From: Cyanocohniella sp. LLY | GTDB taxonomy: Bacteria; Cyanobacteriota; Cyanobacteriia; Cyanobacteriales; Nostocaceae | Length of the DNA: 57,668 bases | Assembly: GCA_022241785.1 (NCBI GenBank) | Contig: JAKOMP010000030.1 | Coordinates: 1 to 57,668, forward strand | Direction of reading: 5' to 3' | Shown here: positions 40,401 through 51,600 of the stretch, one piece after another | Position numbering within the stretch: position 1 is the first letter of the stretch | Layout: the number at the start of each line of letters is the position of its first letter | Notes under the pieces: generated by a model | What the model saw: only the letters and a program-made list of their open reading frames with translations | Told to the model about the DNA's origin: nothing | The model's database searches: none | Made by a program: the position numbers and the translations under genes

Positions 40401-42683
40401 CAGCGTGAAATTTATCCACAACTTGTCCCCATTGGTCGTCCAATTTCCAACACGCAAATCTATATACTCGACCAAAACTTACAACCAGTACCTGTGGGTG
40501 TACCAGGAGAGCTACACATCGGTGGTGCAGGATTAGCAATAGGATACCTCAACCGCCCAGAGTTAACACAAGAAAAATTTATTCCTAATCCGTTTAATAA
40601 TCCAAAATCCAAAATCCAAAATCCAAAATTGTACAAAACAGGAGACTTGGCTCGTTATCTACCAGATGGAAACATAGAATACCTGGGACGTATCGACAAC
40701 CAAGTAAAAATTCGGGGTTTCCGCATCGAGTTGGGAGCAATTGAAGCAGTACTAAGCCAACACAATGATGTGCAAACATCTGTAGTCATCGTCCGCGAAG
40801 ACATTCCCGGAAATAAACGCCTAGTCGCCTACATAGTACCGCAGCCACAGATAACACCAACAATCAGCCAACTGCGTAGCTTCCTCCAAGAGAAACTACC
40901 AGACTATATGGTACCAAGTACCTTTGTCACCTTAGAATCCCTACCCCTAACTCCCAGTGGTAAAATAGACCGGCGTGCCCTACCAGAACCAGAAGCACGT
41001 ACAGGAATAGAAAACGATATAGTGCTACCGCGCACTCCCATTGAAGAAAAATTAGCCCAAATTTGGGCGCAAGTCTTAAGAGTAGAGCAAATAGGCATAC
41101 ATGATAACTTTTTTGAACTAGGTGGAGATTCTATCCTCAGCATTCAAATCATCAGCAGAGCAAAAGTTGCCGGCATAGAACTGACCGTAAAACAACTATT
41201 TGCCAATCAAACCATCGCCCAATTAGCCACAGTCGCAGGTACAACAAAAGCACTCTCAATTGAACAAGGATTAGTCACAGGGACATTACCCCTAACACCA
41301 ATTCAACACTGGTTTTTCGAGCAGAAATTACCAGAAAAACATCACTTCAATCAATCATTTCTCCTCACAGTACCATCAGACCTCAACCTAGAAAGATTAG
41401 AGAAAGTATGGCAGCAACTACTAAAACATCATGATGCTCTCAGGCTAAGATTCACCCAAACAGAGACAATATGGCAACAGATTCATGCCGCCCCAACAGA
41501 TGACATTAATATCCCCCGTTTTGACTTATCGACAGTTTCAGAAACTCAGATAGAAACTGTTATTGAAACCACAGCCAATGAATTACAGGCGAGTTTAAAT
41601 CTTTCAGAAAATCTCGTGCAGGTAGCATTTTTCTGGCTGGGTATTGATAAAAAAGCGCGATTACTAATAATAATTCACCACCTAGTAGTAGATGGTGTTT
41701 CTTGGCGGATATTGTTAGAAGATTTGCAGACAGCTTACCAGCAACTAAGTCAAGGCAAAACCATTCAATTACCAGCCAAAACCACATCCTTCAAAGATTG
41801 GGCGCGACAACTGACAGAATATGCCCAATCAGAAGTCTTGAAATCAGAACTAGATTATTGGTTGAGTACATCTTACGATGCAGTTGATTCCCTCCCAGTA
41901 GACTATGCACAAGGAGTAAACACTACTGCATCGGCTAGGACAGTAACAGTATCATTAGATGAATCTGAAACCCTTTCACTTTTACAAGATGTCCCGAAAG
42001 CTTACAAAACACAAATAAACGATGTCTTGTTAACTGCCTTAGTGCTGGTGTTGAGCGAATGGACTAATTCTGAGTCAGTGTTATTCAACTTAGAAGGTCA
42101 TGGGCGGGAAGAGATCATTGATGGTGTAGACTTATCGCGCACTGTTGGTTGGTTTACAACGATTTTTCCAGTGGTTGTGGAACTGGGAATCATAGATGAT
42201 TTGGGTACTGCTTTAAAATCTGTCAAGGAACAATTACGTGTAATTCCTAATAAAGGCATTGGCTATGGCTTATTGCGTTATCTGAATGTTGATGCAGAAA
42301 TTAGCGCCCAACTAGAGAAAATTCCCCAAGCAGAAATTAGCTTCAATTATTTGGGACAATTTGCTCAAGTTGTTAATACATCTTCTCTGATGCAAATAGC
42401 TAATGAACCTAATGGAAACAGCGAGAGTTTACAAGGTCAGCGCCATTATTTGCTAGACATTAATGCCATTATTACCAACGAACAACTGCAAATAGATTGG
42501 ACATACAGCAGCAATATCCATCAACAGGAAACGATTGAGAATATTGCCCAAGAATTTGTCGAAACTTTGCAAGATATAATTGCTCATTGTTTATCACCTG
42601 AAAATGCAGGTTATACACCCACAGATTTCCCATTAATTCAACTTAACCAACTAGAACTAGATCAGATATTTCAAAATTTATGA
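31431..42683 (+). CDS. ncpA: Nostocyclopeptide-type NRPS, modules 1-3 (NcpA-like)
   Basis: 3750 residues. Domain order: TubC-like N-terminal docking (1-55), C1 (62-480), A1 (513-1045), PCP1 (LGGHSL, ~1055-1125), C2 (1140-1590), A2 (1598-2120), PCP2, C3 (2215-2665), A3 (2672-3190), PCP3 (LGGDSI, typical before epimerases), E (3280-3745, HHLVVDG). Adenylation codes read by alignment to GrsA: A1 DASTVAAVC (Tyr/aromatic), A2 DILQLGLIW (Gly), A3 DAWQFGLID (Gln). Product so far Tyr-Gly-D-Gln, as for NcpA. C1 has HQIGGDF (His197, Gln198, Asp202) instead of HHxxxDG, so it is probably inactive, which fits a free N-terminal Tyr needed for imine closure. Stop overlaps the ncpB start by ATGA. In-frame intergenic-type repeats interrupt linkers. 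Specificities are predictions. Confidence 0.88.
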   Translation: MNLTELLENLSAKNVELWVDGDKLRYRSPEKSLTPELLGEIKQYKPEIIQILSQSPNQAATYSLSHGQKALWFLYQLAPSSTANNATYAAKLVTNLDIPALKQAAQALVERHPVLRTTFATIDGEPVQTVHENQQVDFTIQEAFDFGQDDVNNWLSEKSDRPFDLEQGPPLRFDLLINHIKTDKLPTKEYILLITLHQIGGDFRSLEIMIGELRALYKAMSTTGYAYATGEAAQLSAQNYQYQDYIKWSEQMLASPVGESLWTYWQQQLSGELPLLNLPTDKPRPQSQTYNGASRFFTVEEELRQKLTELAKREDVSLYMLLLTALQILLLRYTNQEDILIGSPMVNRSRSEFENIVGHFTNPVVLRGNLSGNPTFQELLGRSRSCVLDAQDHQNYPFPLLVEQLQPVNNPSFSPLYQVAFVCDRSHQMDIDGLILESLISGSKGAAFDLTLTILEGKNSLKGIWNYNTDLFDDSAIARMMGHFVTLLEAIMANPQQRIDQLPLLTQFEKQQLLVEWNDTQVDYPQNKCIHQLFEEQVERTPDAVAVVFVDERSKASRRVNQQLTYHELNTRANQLAHYLQSLGVGADVLVGICVERSFEMVVGLLGILKAGGAYVPLDPEYPQDRLSFMLEDAQVSILLSQQRLVERLPEYQAKLICLDEVWSEILQNKQNNPIEVVKSTDLANVIYTSGSTGKPKGVMVEHSGLCNLAQAQIQAFGLDCDSRVLQFASFSFDACISEILMAFGSGARLYLVTKDSLMPGMPLIERLKDDGITHVTLPPSALAVLPQEELPTLQAIVVAGEACPLELMRQWSTGRNFFNAYGPTEASVCATVAKCTPGDKKVTIGCPIANKQIYILNSHLQPVPVGVPGELHISGVGLARGYLNRPELTQEKFIPNPFYNSKFKIEPPARYREQNSKLYKTGDLARYLPDGNIEYLGRIDNQVKIRGFRIELGEIEAALSQHPHVQASCVIAREDNRGDKRLVAYIVLQPEHTCTERSRSTPTVKELRSFLKEKLPEYMIPSAIVILESLPLTPNGKIDRRALPEPSSESREKYVAPRTPIEEILAVIWQEVLKVELVGRHDNFFELGGHSLLGTQFISRVRSRLKVEIPLRSLFATPTIAELAPSIQQLQQDIELAAPPILRRVENAEIPLSYAQQRLWFLDQLESNGALYNIAIGLRLIGTLNFAALEQSLKELINRHEALRTNFVTVDGKPSKIIQTQINWTVAVVDLQHLPLTEQKTAAQKLLEQKAIEPFDLAHDALIRATLVMLSDTEQWLLVCMHHVVCDGWSIGVFVQELQALYNAYSQSQPSPLLPLPIQYADFAIWQRQWLQGEVLNSQLSYWEQQLANAPTFLPLPTDRPRPAVQTFNGSYQVFTLSVELTQRLLQLSQQQGCTLFMTLLAAYNTLLYRYTGQEDILVGTPIAGRDRTELEGLIGFFVNTLVMRTNLAENSTFSELLPRIREMALGAYAHQDLPFEMLVEALQPERDISYTPLFQVMFVLLNAPMSEIELTELSVSGLPIGITTAKFDLTLSMENTPNGLFGWWEYNTDLFDSSTIERMTGHFLTLLESIVANPQERISQLPMLTASEQQQLLIEWNDTQVDYPQDKYIHQLFEEQVERTPDAVAVVFENQQLTYHELNTRANQLAHYLQSLGVSADVLVGICVERSLEMVVGLLGILKAGGAYVPLDPEYPQERLRFILEDAQVSVLLTQQQLVEKLPECQAQLVSLDTNWQFISQLAQENPITDVQAINLAYVIYTSGSTGKPKGVQISHNSVSNFLSAMQQRPGITEQDTLLAITTISFDIAALEIFLPITVGASLVIARRDVTLDGRELFDLLVKSKATIMQATPATWRLLLDSNFQFSDLKILCGGEALPWDLVKELLARSASFWNLYGPTETTIWSSVCQLESSESLISIGRPISNTQIYILDQNLQPVPVGVPGELHIGGAGLARGYLNRPELTQEKFIPNPFGRSRGAEEQGSRGAEVLPNSQSPIPSPRLYKTGDLARYLPDGNIEYLGRIDNQVKIRGFRIELGEIEAALSRHPYVQASCVIAREDTPGDKRLVAYIVPQPQVTLTISELRSVLKSKLPDYMVPSAIVILESLPLTPNGKIDRRALPAPESSSELSDKYVAPHTPIEEILALIWQQVLKVELVGRHDNFFELGGHSLLATQLISRVRSSLKVELPLRSLFAAPTIAQLSPNIQRLQQQDIEFAAPPILRRANNAEIPLSYAQQRLWFLDQLEPNSASYNIPFGLRLGGTVNVAALEQSLSEIIHRHEALRTNFVTVDGQAAQIIQTQTSWTVSVVDLQHLPLIEQKTAAQKLVQQQALLPFDLANEALIRATLVILSDTEQWLLVCMHHVVSDGWSIGVFVQELQALYNAYSQGQPSPLTPLPIQYADFALCQRQWLQGKVLQSQLSYWQEQLANAPTFLPLPTDRPRPAVQTFNGAYLEFALSGELTQQLTKLSQQQGCTLFMTLLAAYNTLLYRYTGQTDILVGTPIANRDRTETEGLIGFFVNTLVMRTDLSENPTFNELLPRLKEMAISAYAHQDLPFEMLVEALQPERDLSHTPLFQVMFVLNNAPKAEIELTGLSVSSLLIESAIAKFDLTLSMENTSTGLVGGWEYNTDLFDSSTIERMTGHFVTLLEAIVANPGDRISQLPILTPSEQQQLLVEWNDTQVDYPQDKCIHQLFEEQVERTPDAVAVVFENQQLTYRELNCRANQLAHYLQSLGVSADVLVGICVERSLEMVVGLLAILKAGGAYVPLDPKYPQDRLTFMLKDAQVSVLLTQQHLAEKLPEHQARVVHLDKDWVAIAKFSQENPIAQVQANNVAYVIYTSGSTGQPKGVILSHSNLCNHMFWMQTTFPLTQKDKVLQKTPFGFDASVWEFYAPLLAGGQLLIAEPRGHTDSAYLLRIIAQQQVTTVQLVPSLLQMLLEQGGIETCHSLKHVFCGGEVLPVTLQEGLLNKLDVNLHNLYGPTEACIDATFWNCQREIYPQLVPIGRPISNTQIYILDQNLQPVPVGVPGELHIGGAGLAIGYLNRPELTQEKFIPNPFNNPKSKIQNPKLYKTGDLARYLPDGNIEYLGRIDNQVKIRGFRIELGAIEAVLSQHNDVQTSVVIVREDIPGNKRLVAYIVPQPQITPTISQLRSFLQEKLPDYMVPSTFVTLESLPLTPSGKIDRRALPEPEARTGIENDIVLPRTPIEEKLAQIWAQVLRVEQIGIHDNFFELGGDSILSIQIISRAKVAGIELTVKQLFANQTIAQLATVAGTTKALSIEQGLVTGTLPLTPIQHWFFEQKLPEKHHFNQSFLLTVPSDLNLERLEKVWQQLLKHHDALRLRFTQTETIWQQIHAAPTDDINIPRFDLSTVSETQIETVIETTANELQASLNLSENLVQVAFFWLGIDKKARLLIIIHHLVVDGVSWRILLEDLQTAYQQLSQGKTIQLPAKTTSFKDWARQLTEYAQSEVLKSELDYWLSTSYDAVDSLPVDYAQGVNTTASARTVTVSLDESETLSLLQDVPKAYKTQINDVLLTALVLVLSEWTNSESVLFNLEGHGREEIIDGVDLSRTVGWFTTIFPVVVELGIIDDLGTALKSVKEQLRVIPNKGIGYGLLRYLNVDAEISAQLEKIPQAEISFNYLGQFAQVVNTSSLMQIANEPNGNSESLQGQRHYLLDINAIITNEQLQIDWTYSSNIHQQETIENIAQEFVETLQDIIAHCLSPENAGYTPTDFPLIQLNQLELDQIFQNL
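33078..33110 (+). repeat. 33-nt in-frame insert in A1 (copies also at 50699-50731 and 54026-54058)
   Basis: GTAGACGAGCGCAGC(A/G)AGG followed by CTTCTCGCAGAGTA, encoding VDERSKASRRV. Domains A2 to A5 have a single Glu or Asp codon at this spot (VVFENQQLTY). The insert is found in A1, A6 and A7 only. Confidence 0.75.
34129..34186 (+). repeat. In-frame repeat insert in A1 linker
   Basis: Between NPF and LYKTGD of adenylation domain 1 lies DNA of AATTCAAAATTC units enclosing the 25-bp element (34149-34173) that also occurs at 16956-16980 outside genes. Translated as NSKFKIEPPARYREQNSK. Confidence 0.75.
34414..34435 (+). repeat. 22-bp palindromic repeat inside A1 C-terminal subdomain
   Basis: GTACTGAGCGAAGTCGAAGTAC-type element, in frame, giving TCTERSRSTP. 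Reverse-oriented copies with one mismatch are at 49181-49202 and 52511-52532 in ncpB. Confidence 0.75.
37347..37429 (+). repeat. In-frame repeat insert in A2 linker
   Basis: GGGGAGCAGAGGAGCAGGGG block followed by CCCAGTCCCCAATCCCCAGT, the sort of purine/pyrimidine repeat pair seen between genes here. Encodes RSRGAEEQGSRGAEV plus QSPIPSP. Confidence 0.75.
40596..40630 (+). repeat. In-frame repeat insert in A3 linker
   Basis: Tandem ATCCAAA units (four copies), encoding NNPKSKIQNPK. A heptanucleotide STRR within coding sequence. Confidence 0.75.
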
Positions 42684-45600
42684 AATTAGAACTTAACAAA
42701 ACTAACCGCCAAAATATTGAAGATATTTATCCCTTATCTCCTATGCAAGAGGGGATGCTGTTTGAAAGTTTGTATGCTCCAGACTCAGGCGTATATTTTG
42801 AGCAGATAACTTGCATTTTGACGGGAAACCTAGATGTAAAAACCTTCGAGCAAGCTTGGCAACAAGTGGTAGCTCGGCATCCCGTCTTTCGCACAGCTTT
42901 CCTGTGGGAGTCTTTAAACCAGCCTGTTCAAGTAGTGTATCGACAGGTAAATGTGACGGTCGAAACTTATGACTGGCGGGAGTTATCTGCACAAAAGCAG
43001 CAACAGCAATTAGAGACTTTTCTGGATTCGGAGCGACAACAGGGTTTCCAAATATCGCAAGCGCCATTAATGCGCCTACATCTAATCCAGTTGGATAGAA
43101 ATACTTATCAGTTTGTTTGGTGTCATCATCATTTATTACTTGATGGCTGGTCATCACCTTTGGTTTTCAAAGACCTGTTGGAGTTTTATCAAGCAATTTC
43201 TCAGGGTAAAAGGTTATCTAACATCGGAACTATCAGCTACCGCAACTATATTGCTTGGTTACAGCAACAGGATAGAGATTTAGCTGAGAAATTTTGGCGA
43301 CAAAAACTCCAAGGTTTTACTACACCAACTTCTTTGACTGTAGATAAACCATTGTCCGTAGAGCAGCATTCGAGCTATAGCGAACAACAAATTGACTTAA
43401 CTGTGCCAGCGACAGCAGCAGTGATGTCTTTTGTCAGACAGCATCAACTGACAACGAGTAATTTGGTGCAAGCGACTTGGGGATTGTTGCTGTCTCGCTA
43501 TAGCCAAGAAACAGATGTGGTTTTTGGTGCAACTGTGTCTGGTCGTCCGCCTGAACTTGTTGGTGTAGAGTCAATAGTGGGGTTATTTATCAATACTCTG
43601 CCAGTGCGGGTACAAATCTCCGAGCAGACTGAATTGCTGGGTTTGTTGAAGGATTTACAGGCACAACAGATTGAGTCTGAGCAATTTTCCTATAGCTCAT
43701 TGGTAGAGATTCAGGGGTTGAGTGATGTTCCCAGGGGTACATCTTTGTTTGAGAGTCTTGTTGTTTTTGAGAATTATCCTGTTGATGCTGATGTTCTACA
43801 AAGCAATAAAGATTTTTCCCTCTCGAATTTTAGGTGGATTGAACAAACAAATTATCCTCTGGCAGTTTTAGTTTCCCCTGGTGAGCAATTATCGCTGAGG
43901 GTAATGTACGATACTAGTCGGTTTGAAGATGGAACGATTAGGCGGATGCTCGGTCATTTTAGAACAATGCTTGAGGCGATCGCTAATAATCCTCAGCAAC
44001 GAATTTCCCAGTTGCCAATACTAACAGAATCTGAGCAGCAACAGCTATTAGTTGAATGGAATGATACCCAATCTAACTATCCCCAGGATAAATCTATTCA
44101 TCAATTATTTGAGGAGCAAGTAGAACTAACACCCGATGCTGTCGCAGTTGTGTACGAGAATCAACATCTCACATACCGCGAATTGAACAGCCGTGCTAAC
44201 CAGTTGGCGCACTACCTGAAGTCTTTGGGTGTCAAAGCTAATGTGCTGGTGGGGATATGTGTGGAGCGTTCTTTAGAGATGGTTGTGGGACTATTGGGAA
44301 TTCTCAAGGCGGGTGGTGCTTATGTGCCACTTAACCCAGAATATCCTCAAGAGCGATTGACCTTCATGGTTGAAGATACTCAGTTATCAGTCATATTGAC
44401 TCAAGAAAAATTAGTTGATAAATTAGGCGATCGCTTCCACCACGGCTTTGCGTTCGGCAAAGCTAGTGTAATTTGCTTAGACTCAAACTGGGATATCATC
44501 AATCAACAAACACGACAGAACCCAACTACCAGCGTCAAAGCTGATAACTTAGCTTATGTAATGTACACCTCCGGTTCTACAGGTCAACCCAAAGGTGTGA
44601 GCATTATCCATCGAAGTGTAGTTCGACTCGTCAAAGAAACCAACTATATCAACATTTCTGCTAGTGATGTAATTGCCCAAGCCTCAAATCACGCCTTCGA
44701 TGCTGCTACCTTTGAAATTTGGGGAGCGTTACTGAACGGAGCGCGATTGGTAGGGGTGAGCAAAGATTTGGCACTTTCGCCCAGAAATTTTGCCGCCTTT
44801 ATGCGATCGCAAAATATCAGTGTGTTATTCTTGACAACTGCCCTATTCAATCAAATTGCTCAAGAAGTCCCCTCTGCTTTCAATTCACTACGGTATCTTC
44901 TATTTGGCGGCGAGGCTGTCGATCCTAAATGGGTTAAAGAAGTACTCAACAATGGTGCGCCGCAGCGACTCCTCCATGTTTATGGGCCAACAGAGAATAC
45001 AACATTTAGTTCCTGGTACTTGGTGCAGGATGTACCAGAAGGCGCGACAACTATTCCCATCGGGCAGCCAATTTCCAACACACAAATCTATTTATTAGAT
45101 CCCCAACTACAACCAGTAGGTGTTGGTGTACCGGGAGAATTATATGTTGGGGGAGACGGTCTAGCTAGGGAATACCTTAACCGCACCGAATTAACACAAG
45201 AAAAATTTATTCCTAATCCGTTTAACAATTCAAAATTCATAGACGCGAAAGCGGCTTCCCGGAGGGTAATTCAAAATTCAAAATTATATAAAACTGGGGA
45301 TTTAGCACGCTATTTGCCAGATGGCAATATTGAATACCTCAGTCGCATCGACGACCAAGTAAAAATACGCGGTTTACGGATTGAGTTGGGCGAAATTGAA
45401 GCAGTCTTGAGCCAACACAGCGATGTGCAGGTATGTTGTGTCATTGTCCGCGAAGATACCCCTGGAGATAAACGTTTAGTCGCGTACGTCGTAACGCATC
45501 AGGACTGTCAACCGACGATAGGCGAAATACGTCAATTCCTCAAGGCAAAGTTGCCAGATTACATGATACCAAGTGCTTTTGTGATTTTGGAATCCTTACC

Positions 45601-48600
45601 CCTAAATCTCAACGGCAAAGTAGACCGTCGCGCCCTGCCAAAACCAGACTTAGACACCGCACTCCTAGAAAAATACGTTGCCCCGCGTACACCCGTAGAG
45701 GAAATGCTTGCACTCCTGTGGGCGCAAGTTTTGAAAGTAGAGCAAGTGGGTATACATGAGAATTTCTTTGAACTTGGGGGACACTCACTACTAGCAACGC
45801 AACTGGTTTCACGCATCCGCACTAGCTTCAAAATAGAACTATCATTACGTGAGTTATTTGCTGCACCAACAATTGCTCAATTAGCGCCATTGATTCAGCA
45901 GTTACAGCAACAAGACTTTGAACTAGCTGCACCACCCATCTTAAGGCGGACAGAGAATGCAAACTTACCACTGTCTTATGCTCAACAGCGTTTGTGGTTT
46001 TTAGACCAGTTGGAGCCAAACAGTGCTTCATACAACATCGCTTTCGGGTTGCGTTTAGTCGGAACTCTGAATGTTACCGCGCTACAACAAAGCTTAATTG
46101 AAATTATTCATCGCCACGAAGCATTACGTACTAACTTTGTTACAGTTGATGGGCAAGCTACTCAAATCATTCAAACAGAAACGAATTGGACAGTTATAGT
46201 TGTTGACTTGCAGCATTTACCCTTAACAGAACAAAAAACTACTGCACAGAAGTTACTCCAACAACAAGCAATTGAGCCTTTTGACTTAGCCTCGGATGCC
46301 TTAATCAGAGCGACATTAGTGGTGCTGTCTCCTACAGAACAGTGGTTATCAGTATGTATGCACCACGTTGTCTCTGATGGTTGGTCAATAGGTGTATTTG
46401 TCCAGGAGTTACAAGCACTGTACAATGGTTATTCTCAAGGTCAACCGTCACCTTTGTTGCCATTGCCGATTCAGTACGCAGATTTCGCTTTATGGCAAAG
46501 ACAATGGTTAGTCGGGGAGGTACTGAAGAGCCAATTAAGTTACTGGAAAGAACAATTGGCAAATGCACCCACGTTCTTACCACTACCCACAGACAGACCT
46601 AGACCTGCTGTGCAGACTTTTAATGGCGCACATCTGGAGTTTACACTTTCTGTTGAGCTAACTCAAAAGTTGGTAAAACTGAGTCAACAGCAAGGGGTGA
46701 CTTTGTTTATGACCTTGTTGGCGGCATATAATACTTTACTTTATCGCTACACGGCACAAGAAGATATTTTGGTAGGGACACCAGTTGCTGGGCGCGATCG
46801 CACTGAGCTAGAATCATTAATTGGCTTTTTTGTCAATACTTTGGTGATGCGGACGAACTTGGCAGAAAACCCCAGCTTTAACGAATTACTCCCACGTATC
46901 CGGGAAATGGCATTATCCGCCTACGCTCATCAAGATTTGCCCTTTGAAATGTTAGTGGAAGCATTGCAACCAGAACGAAATCTCAGCCATACACCACTGT
47001 TTCAAGTGATGTTCGTTCTTAATAATGCGCCTAAATCTGAAATAGAGTTCACTGGGTTAAGTGTCAGTGACTTGTCCATAGAAAGTGCGATCGCCAAGTT
47101 TGATCTTACCTTATCAATGGAAAACACTAGCACCGGACTAGTGGGAGGGTGGGATTACAACACTGATTTGTTTGATAGCAGCACTATCGAACGGATGACG
47201 GGTCATTTTCTGACACTGCTTGAGGCAATTGTGGCGAATCCTGGCGATCGCATTTCTCAATTACCAATTTTGACAGCATTTGAGCAAAAGCAATTATTAC
47301 TTGAGTGGAATGATACTCAAGTAGACTATCCCCAGGATAAATGTATTCATCAGTTATTTGAAGAACAGGTAGAGCGTACACCGAATGCTGTGGCGGTGGT
47401 GTTTGACAATCAACAATTGACTTACCACGAGTTGAACACTCGTGCTAACCAGTTGGCACATTATTTACAGTCTTTGGGAGTGTCCGCCGACGTGCTGGTG
47501 GGAATATGTGTGGAGCGTTCTTTAGAGATGGTGGTGGGACTTTTGGGTATTCTCAAGGCGGGTGGGGCTTACGTACCACTTGACCCTGAGTATCCCCAAG
47601 ACCGTTTGAGCTTTATGCTGGAAAATGCTCAAGTTTCCGTGCTACTTACCCAACAGCATCTAGTTGAGAAATTACCTGAACATCAAGCGCGTGTTTTTTG
47701 CTTAGATACCGACTGGGAAATCATTCCCCAATCGAATCAGCAAAATCCCATCACTGGTGTGCAAACTAGTAACTTAGCTTATGTAATTTATACTTCGGGT
47801 TCCACCGGAAAGCCTAAAGGAGTGATAAATACGCATCTAGGGATTTGCAATCGCCTCCTGTGGATGCAGCAAGCATATCAATTAACAGAAATAGACTGCG
47901 TTTTACAAAAAACTCCTTTCAGCTTCGATGTCTCCGTTTGGGAATTTTTCTGGCCATTATTGACTGGAGCGCGTTTAGTTGTAGCTCAACCAGGTGGACA
48001 TAAAGATAGTGGTTACTTGGTCAACCTAATACTAGAACAGCAAGTTACTACACTGCATTTTGTCCCTTCAATGCTCCAGGTTTTCCTAGAAGAAGAAAGT
48101 GTAAAAAATTGCAGTAGCTTGAAGCGAGTGATTTGTAGTGGCGAAGCATTGCCAAAAGAACTTCAGGAACGCTTTTTTACCTGTTTAGGGTGTCAATTGC
48201 ATAATCTCTACGGGCCGACAGAAGCGGCAATTGATGTCACTTTTTGGGAATGTCAACCAGAGAGCAATTTGAAAACAGTGCCTATTGGTCGCCCAATTTC
48301 CAATACTCAGATATATATACTCGACCAAAACTTACAACTAGTACCCGTAGGTGTACCAGGAGAGTTACATATAGGTGGTGTAGGATTAGCAAAAGGCTAC
48401 CTCAACCGTCCAGAGTTAACACAAGAAAAATTCATCGCCAATCCGTTCAGGGGAGCAGGGGAGCAGAGGAGAAGAGGAGCAGGGGAGCGGAGGAGAAAAA
48501 TAGCCAAATCTCCAGTCCCCAGTCTCCAATCCCCAGTCTCCAGTCCCCGCCTCTATAAAACCGGAGATTTGGCTCGTTATCTACCAGATGGCAATATCGA

Positions 48601-51600
48601 ATATCTGGGACGTATCGACAACCAAGTAAAAATCCGGGGATTTCGTATCGAATTGGGAGAAATCGAAGCGGCACTAAGCCAACATAGTGATGTGCAAACA
48701 TCTGTAGTCATCGTCCGTGAAGACATTCCTGGTGACAAGCGCCTAGTCGCCTACATAGTGCCGCAGCCACAGATAACACCCACAGTAAGCGTTCTGCGTA
48801 GCTTCCTCAAAGAAAAACTACCAGAATACATGGTGCCAAGTGCGATCGCCATTTTAGAATCTTTACCCCTAACACCCAACGGCAAAATAGACCGTCGCGC
48901 TCTACCAGCCCCAGAGCCAAGTAGTGAATCAAGAGACGAATATGTAGCTCCACGTACACCTCTAGAAGAAATACTGGCACTGATTTGGCAACAAGTCCTA
49001 AAAGTAGAGCTTGTAGGCAGACATGATAACTTCTTTACCTTGGGAGGACACTCCCTATTAGCAACGCAACTCGTCTCCCGTGTGCGTAGCAGCTTGAAAG
49101 TAGAATTGCCATTACGTTCGTTGTTTGCTGCGCCAACAATTGCAGAGTTAGCGCAATTGATTCAGCAATTACAGCAACAAGTACTTCGACTCCGCTCAGT
49201 ACAAGACTTAGAAATTGTTGCACCACCCATTTTAAGGCGGGCAAACAATGCAGAACTACCACTGTCTTATGCTCAACAGCGGTTGTGGTTTTTAGACCAG
49301 TTCGAGCCGAACAGTTCTTTCTACAATATCCCAGTTGGTTTGCGCTTAGTCGGAACTCTTAATGTTGCCGCCTTAGAACAAAGCTTAATTGAAATTATTC
49401 ATCGTCACGAAGCATTACGCACCAACTTTGTTACTGTTGATGGACAAGCTACTCAAATCATTCAAACTCAAACGAATTGGACAGTTACAGTTGTTGACTT
49501 GCAGCATTTACCCTGGAAAGAACAAGAAATAGCTGCACAGAAATTAGTGCAACAACAAGCAATTGAGCCTTTTGACTTAGAGTCAGAAGCATTAATCAGA
49601 GCGACATTAGTGGTGCTGTCTCCTACAGAACAATGGTTATTAGTGTGTATGCACCACGTTGTCTCTGATGGCTGGTCAATAGGTGTATTTGCCCTGGAGT
49701 TACAAGCACTGTACAATGCTTATTCTCAAAGTCAACCTTCACCTCTGTTACCACTACCGATTCAGTATGCAGATTTCGCCTTGTGGCAAAGACAATGGTT
49801 GCAAGGGGAAGTACTCAACAGCCAATTAAGTTACTGGAAAGAACAATTGGCAAATGCACCCATATTCTTACCACTACCCACAGACAGACCCAGACCTGCT
49901 GTGCAGACTTTTAATGGTGCATATCTTGAGTTTGCCCTGTCTGTTGAGTTAACTCAACAACTAACCAAACTGAGTCAACAGCAAGGTTGTACCCTGTTCA
50001 TGACCTTGTTAGCGGCTTATAATACCCTGCTTTATCGCTACACCGGGCAAGAAGATATCCTTGTGGGTTCGCCAATTGCTAACCGCGATCGCACCGAGAT
50101 AGAAGGGCTAATTGGCTTTTTTGTCAATACCTTAGTCATGCGGACTAACTTGGCAGAAAATCCCAGCTTTAGCGAATTACTCAGTCGTGTCCGTGATGTG
50201 GCAATGGAGGCATACGCTTATCAGAACATGCCCTTTGAAATGCTGGTAGAAGCATTACAACCAGAACGGGATCTTAGCCATACACCACTGTTCCAAGTAA
50301 TGTTTGTCCTCCAGAATGCGCCTACAGCATCTGGATTAGACTTAACTGGACTCAATGTCAGTTCATTGCCAGTAAAACTGACAACTTCCAGGTTTGATTT
50401 AACTTTAATCATGGAGAACAGTCCTACTGGGCTGGTAGGGTTGTGGGAATACAGCACTGACTTGTTTGATGCTAGTACTATTGATCGCATGACGAGTCAT
50501 TTTGTGACATTGCTTGAAGGCATTATTGCTAACCCAGAACAGCAAATCTCACAATTGCCACTGCTGACACAACCCGAACAACAAAAATTACTTGTCGAGT
50601 GGAACGATACTCAAGTTGATTATCCACAAGATTTATGCATTCGTCAGTTGTTTGAGGAGCAGGTAAAACTAACACCCAATGCAGTAGCGGTGGAGTTTGT
50701 AGACGAGCGCAGCGAGGCTTCTCTCAGAGTAAATCAACAACTTACTTACAATGAATTAAACTACCGCGCTAACCAGTTGGCGCACTACTTACGGTCTTTG
50801 GGTGTAAAACCAAATGCCTTGGTCGGTCTGTGTGTAGAGCGTTCTTTAGAGATGGTGATAGGATTACTAGGGATTCTCAAAGCGGGGGGAGCTTATGTAC
50901 CACTTGACCCAGAGTATCCACAAGAGCGTTTGAGCTTTATTCTAGAAGATGCTCAAGTTAAAATTTTACTGACTCAACAGCGACTTATTGACAGAATACC
51001 TCCAAATCAAGCACAGCTTGTTTGTTTAGATACTGACGCTGGACTTATTGACCAATTCAGTCAGGATAATCCGATCTCTGACGTACAAGCGAATCACTTA
51101 GCTTATATTATTTATACCTCTGGCTCTACAGGTCAACCTAAGGGTATAGCCATGAATCAGCTTGCTCTTTGCAATCTGATCTTGTGGCATCCAGAAAATC
51201 TAAAAATCTCTTGTGGAGCAAAAACCCTGCAATTTGCTTCGATTAACTTTGATGTCTCCTTCCAAGAAATCTTCACTACCTGGTGTTCTGGAGGCACATT
51301 GTTCTTAATTAGGGAGGAACTACGCCGCGATGCGCCAGCATTGTTAGATTTTCTCCAAGAAAAAGCAATACAGAGAATCTTTCTACCCTTTGTTGGCTTA
51401 CAGCAACTAGCTGAAGTCGCTGTTGCTAATGAATTAGTTAATAGTCATTTGCAGGAAATTATTACTGCTGGGGAACAGTTGCAGATTACTCCCGCTATTT
51501 CTCGATGGTTGAGCAAACTAACTGATTGTACATTGCATAATCACTATGGGCCATCCGAGAGCCATGTAGCCACCAGTTTTACTCTGAATAATTCAGTACA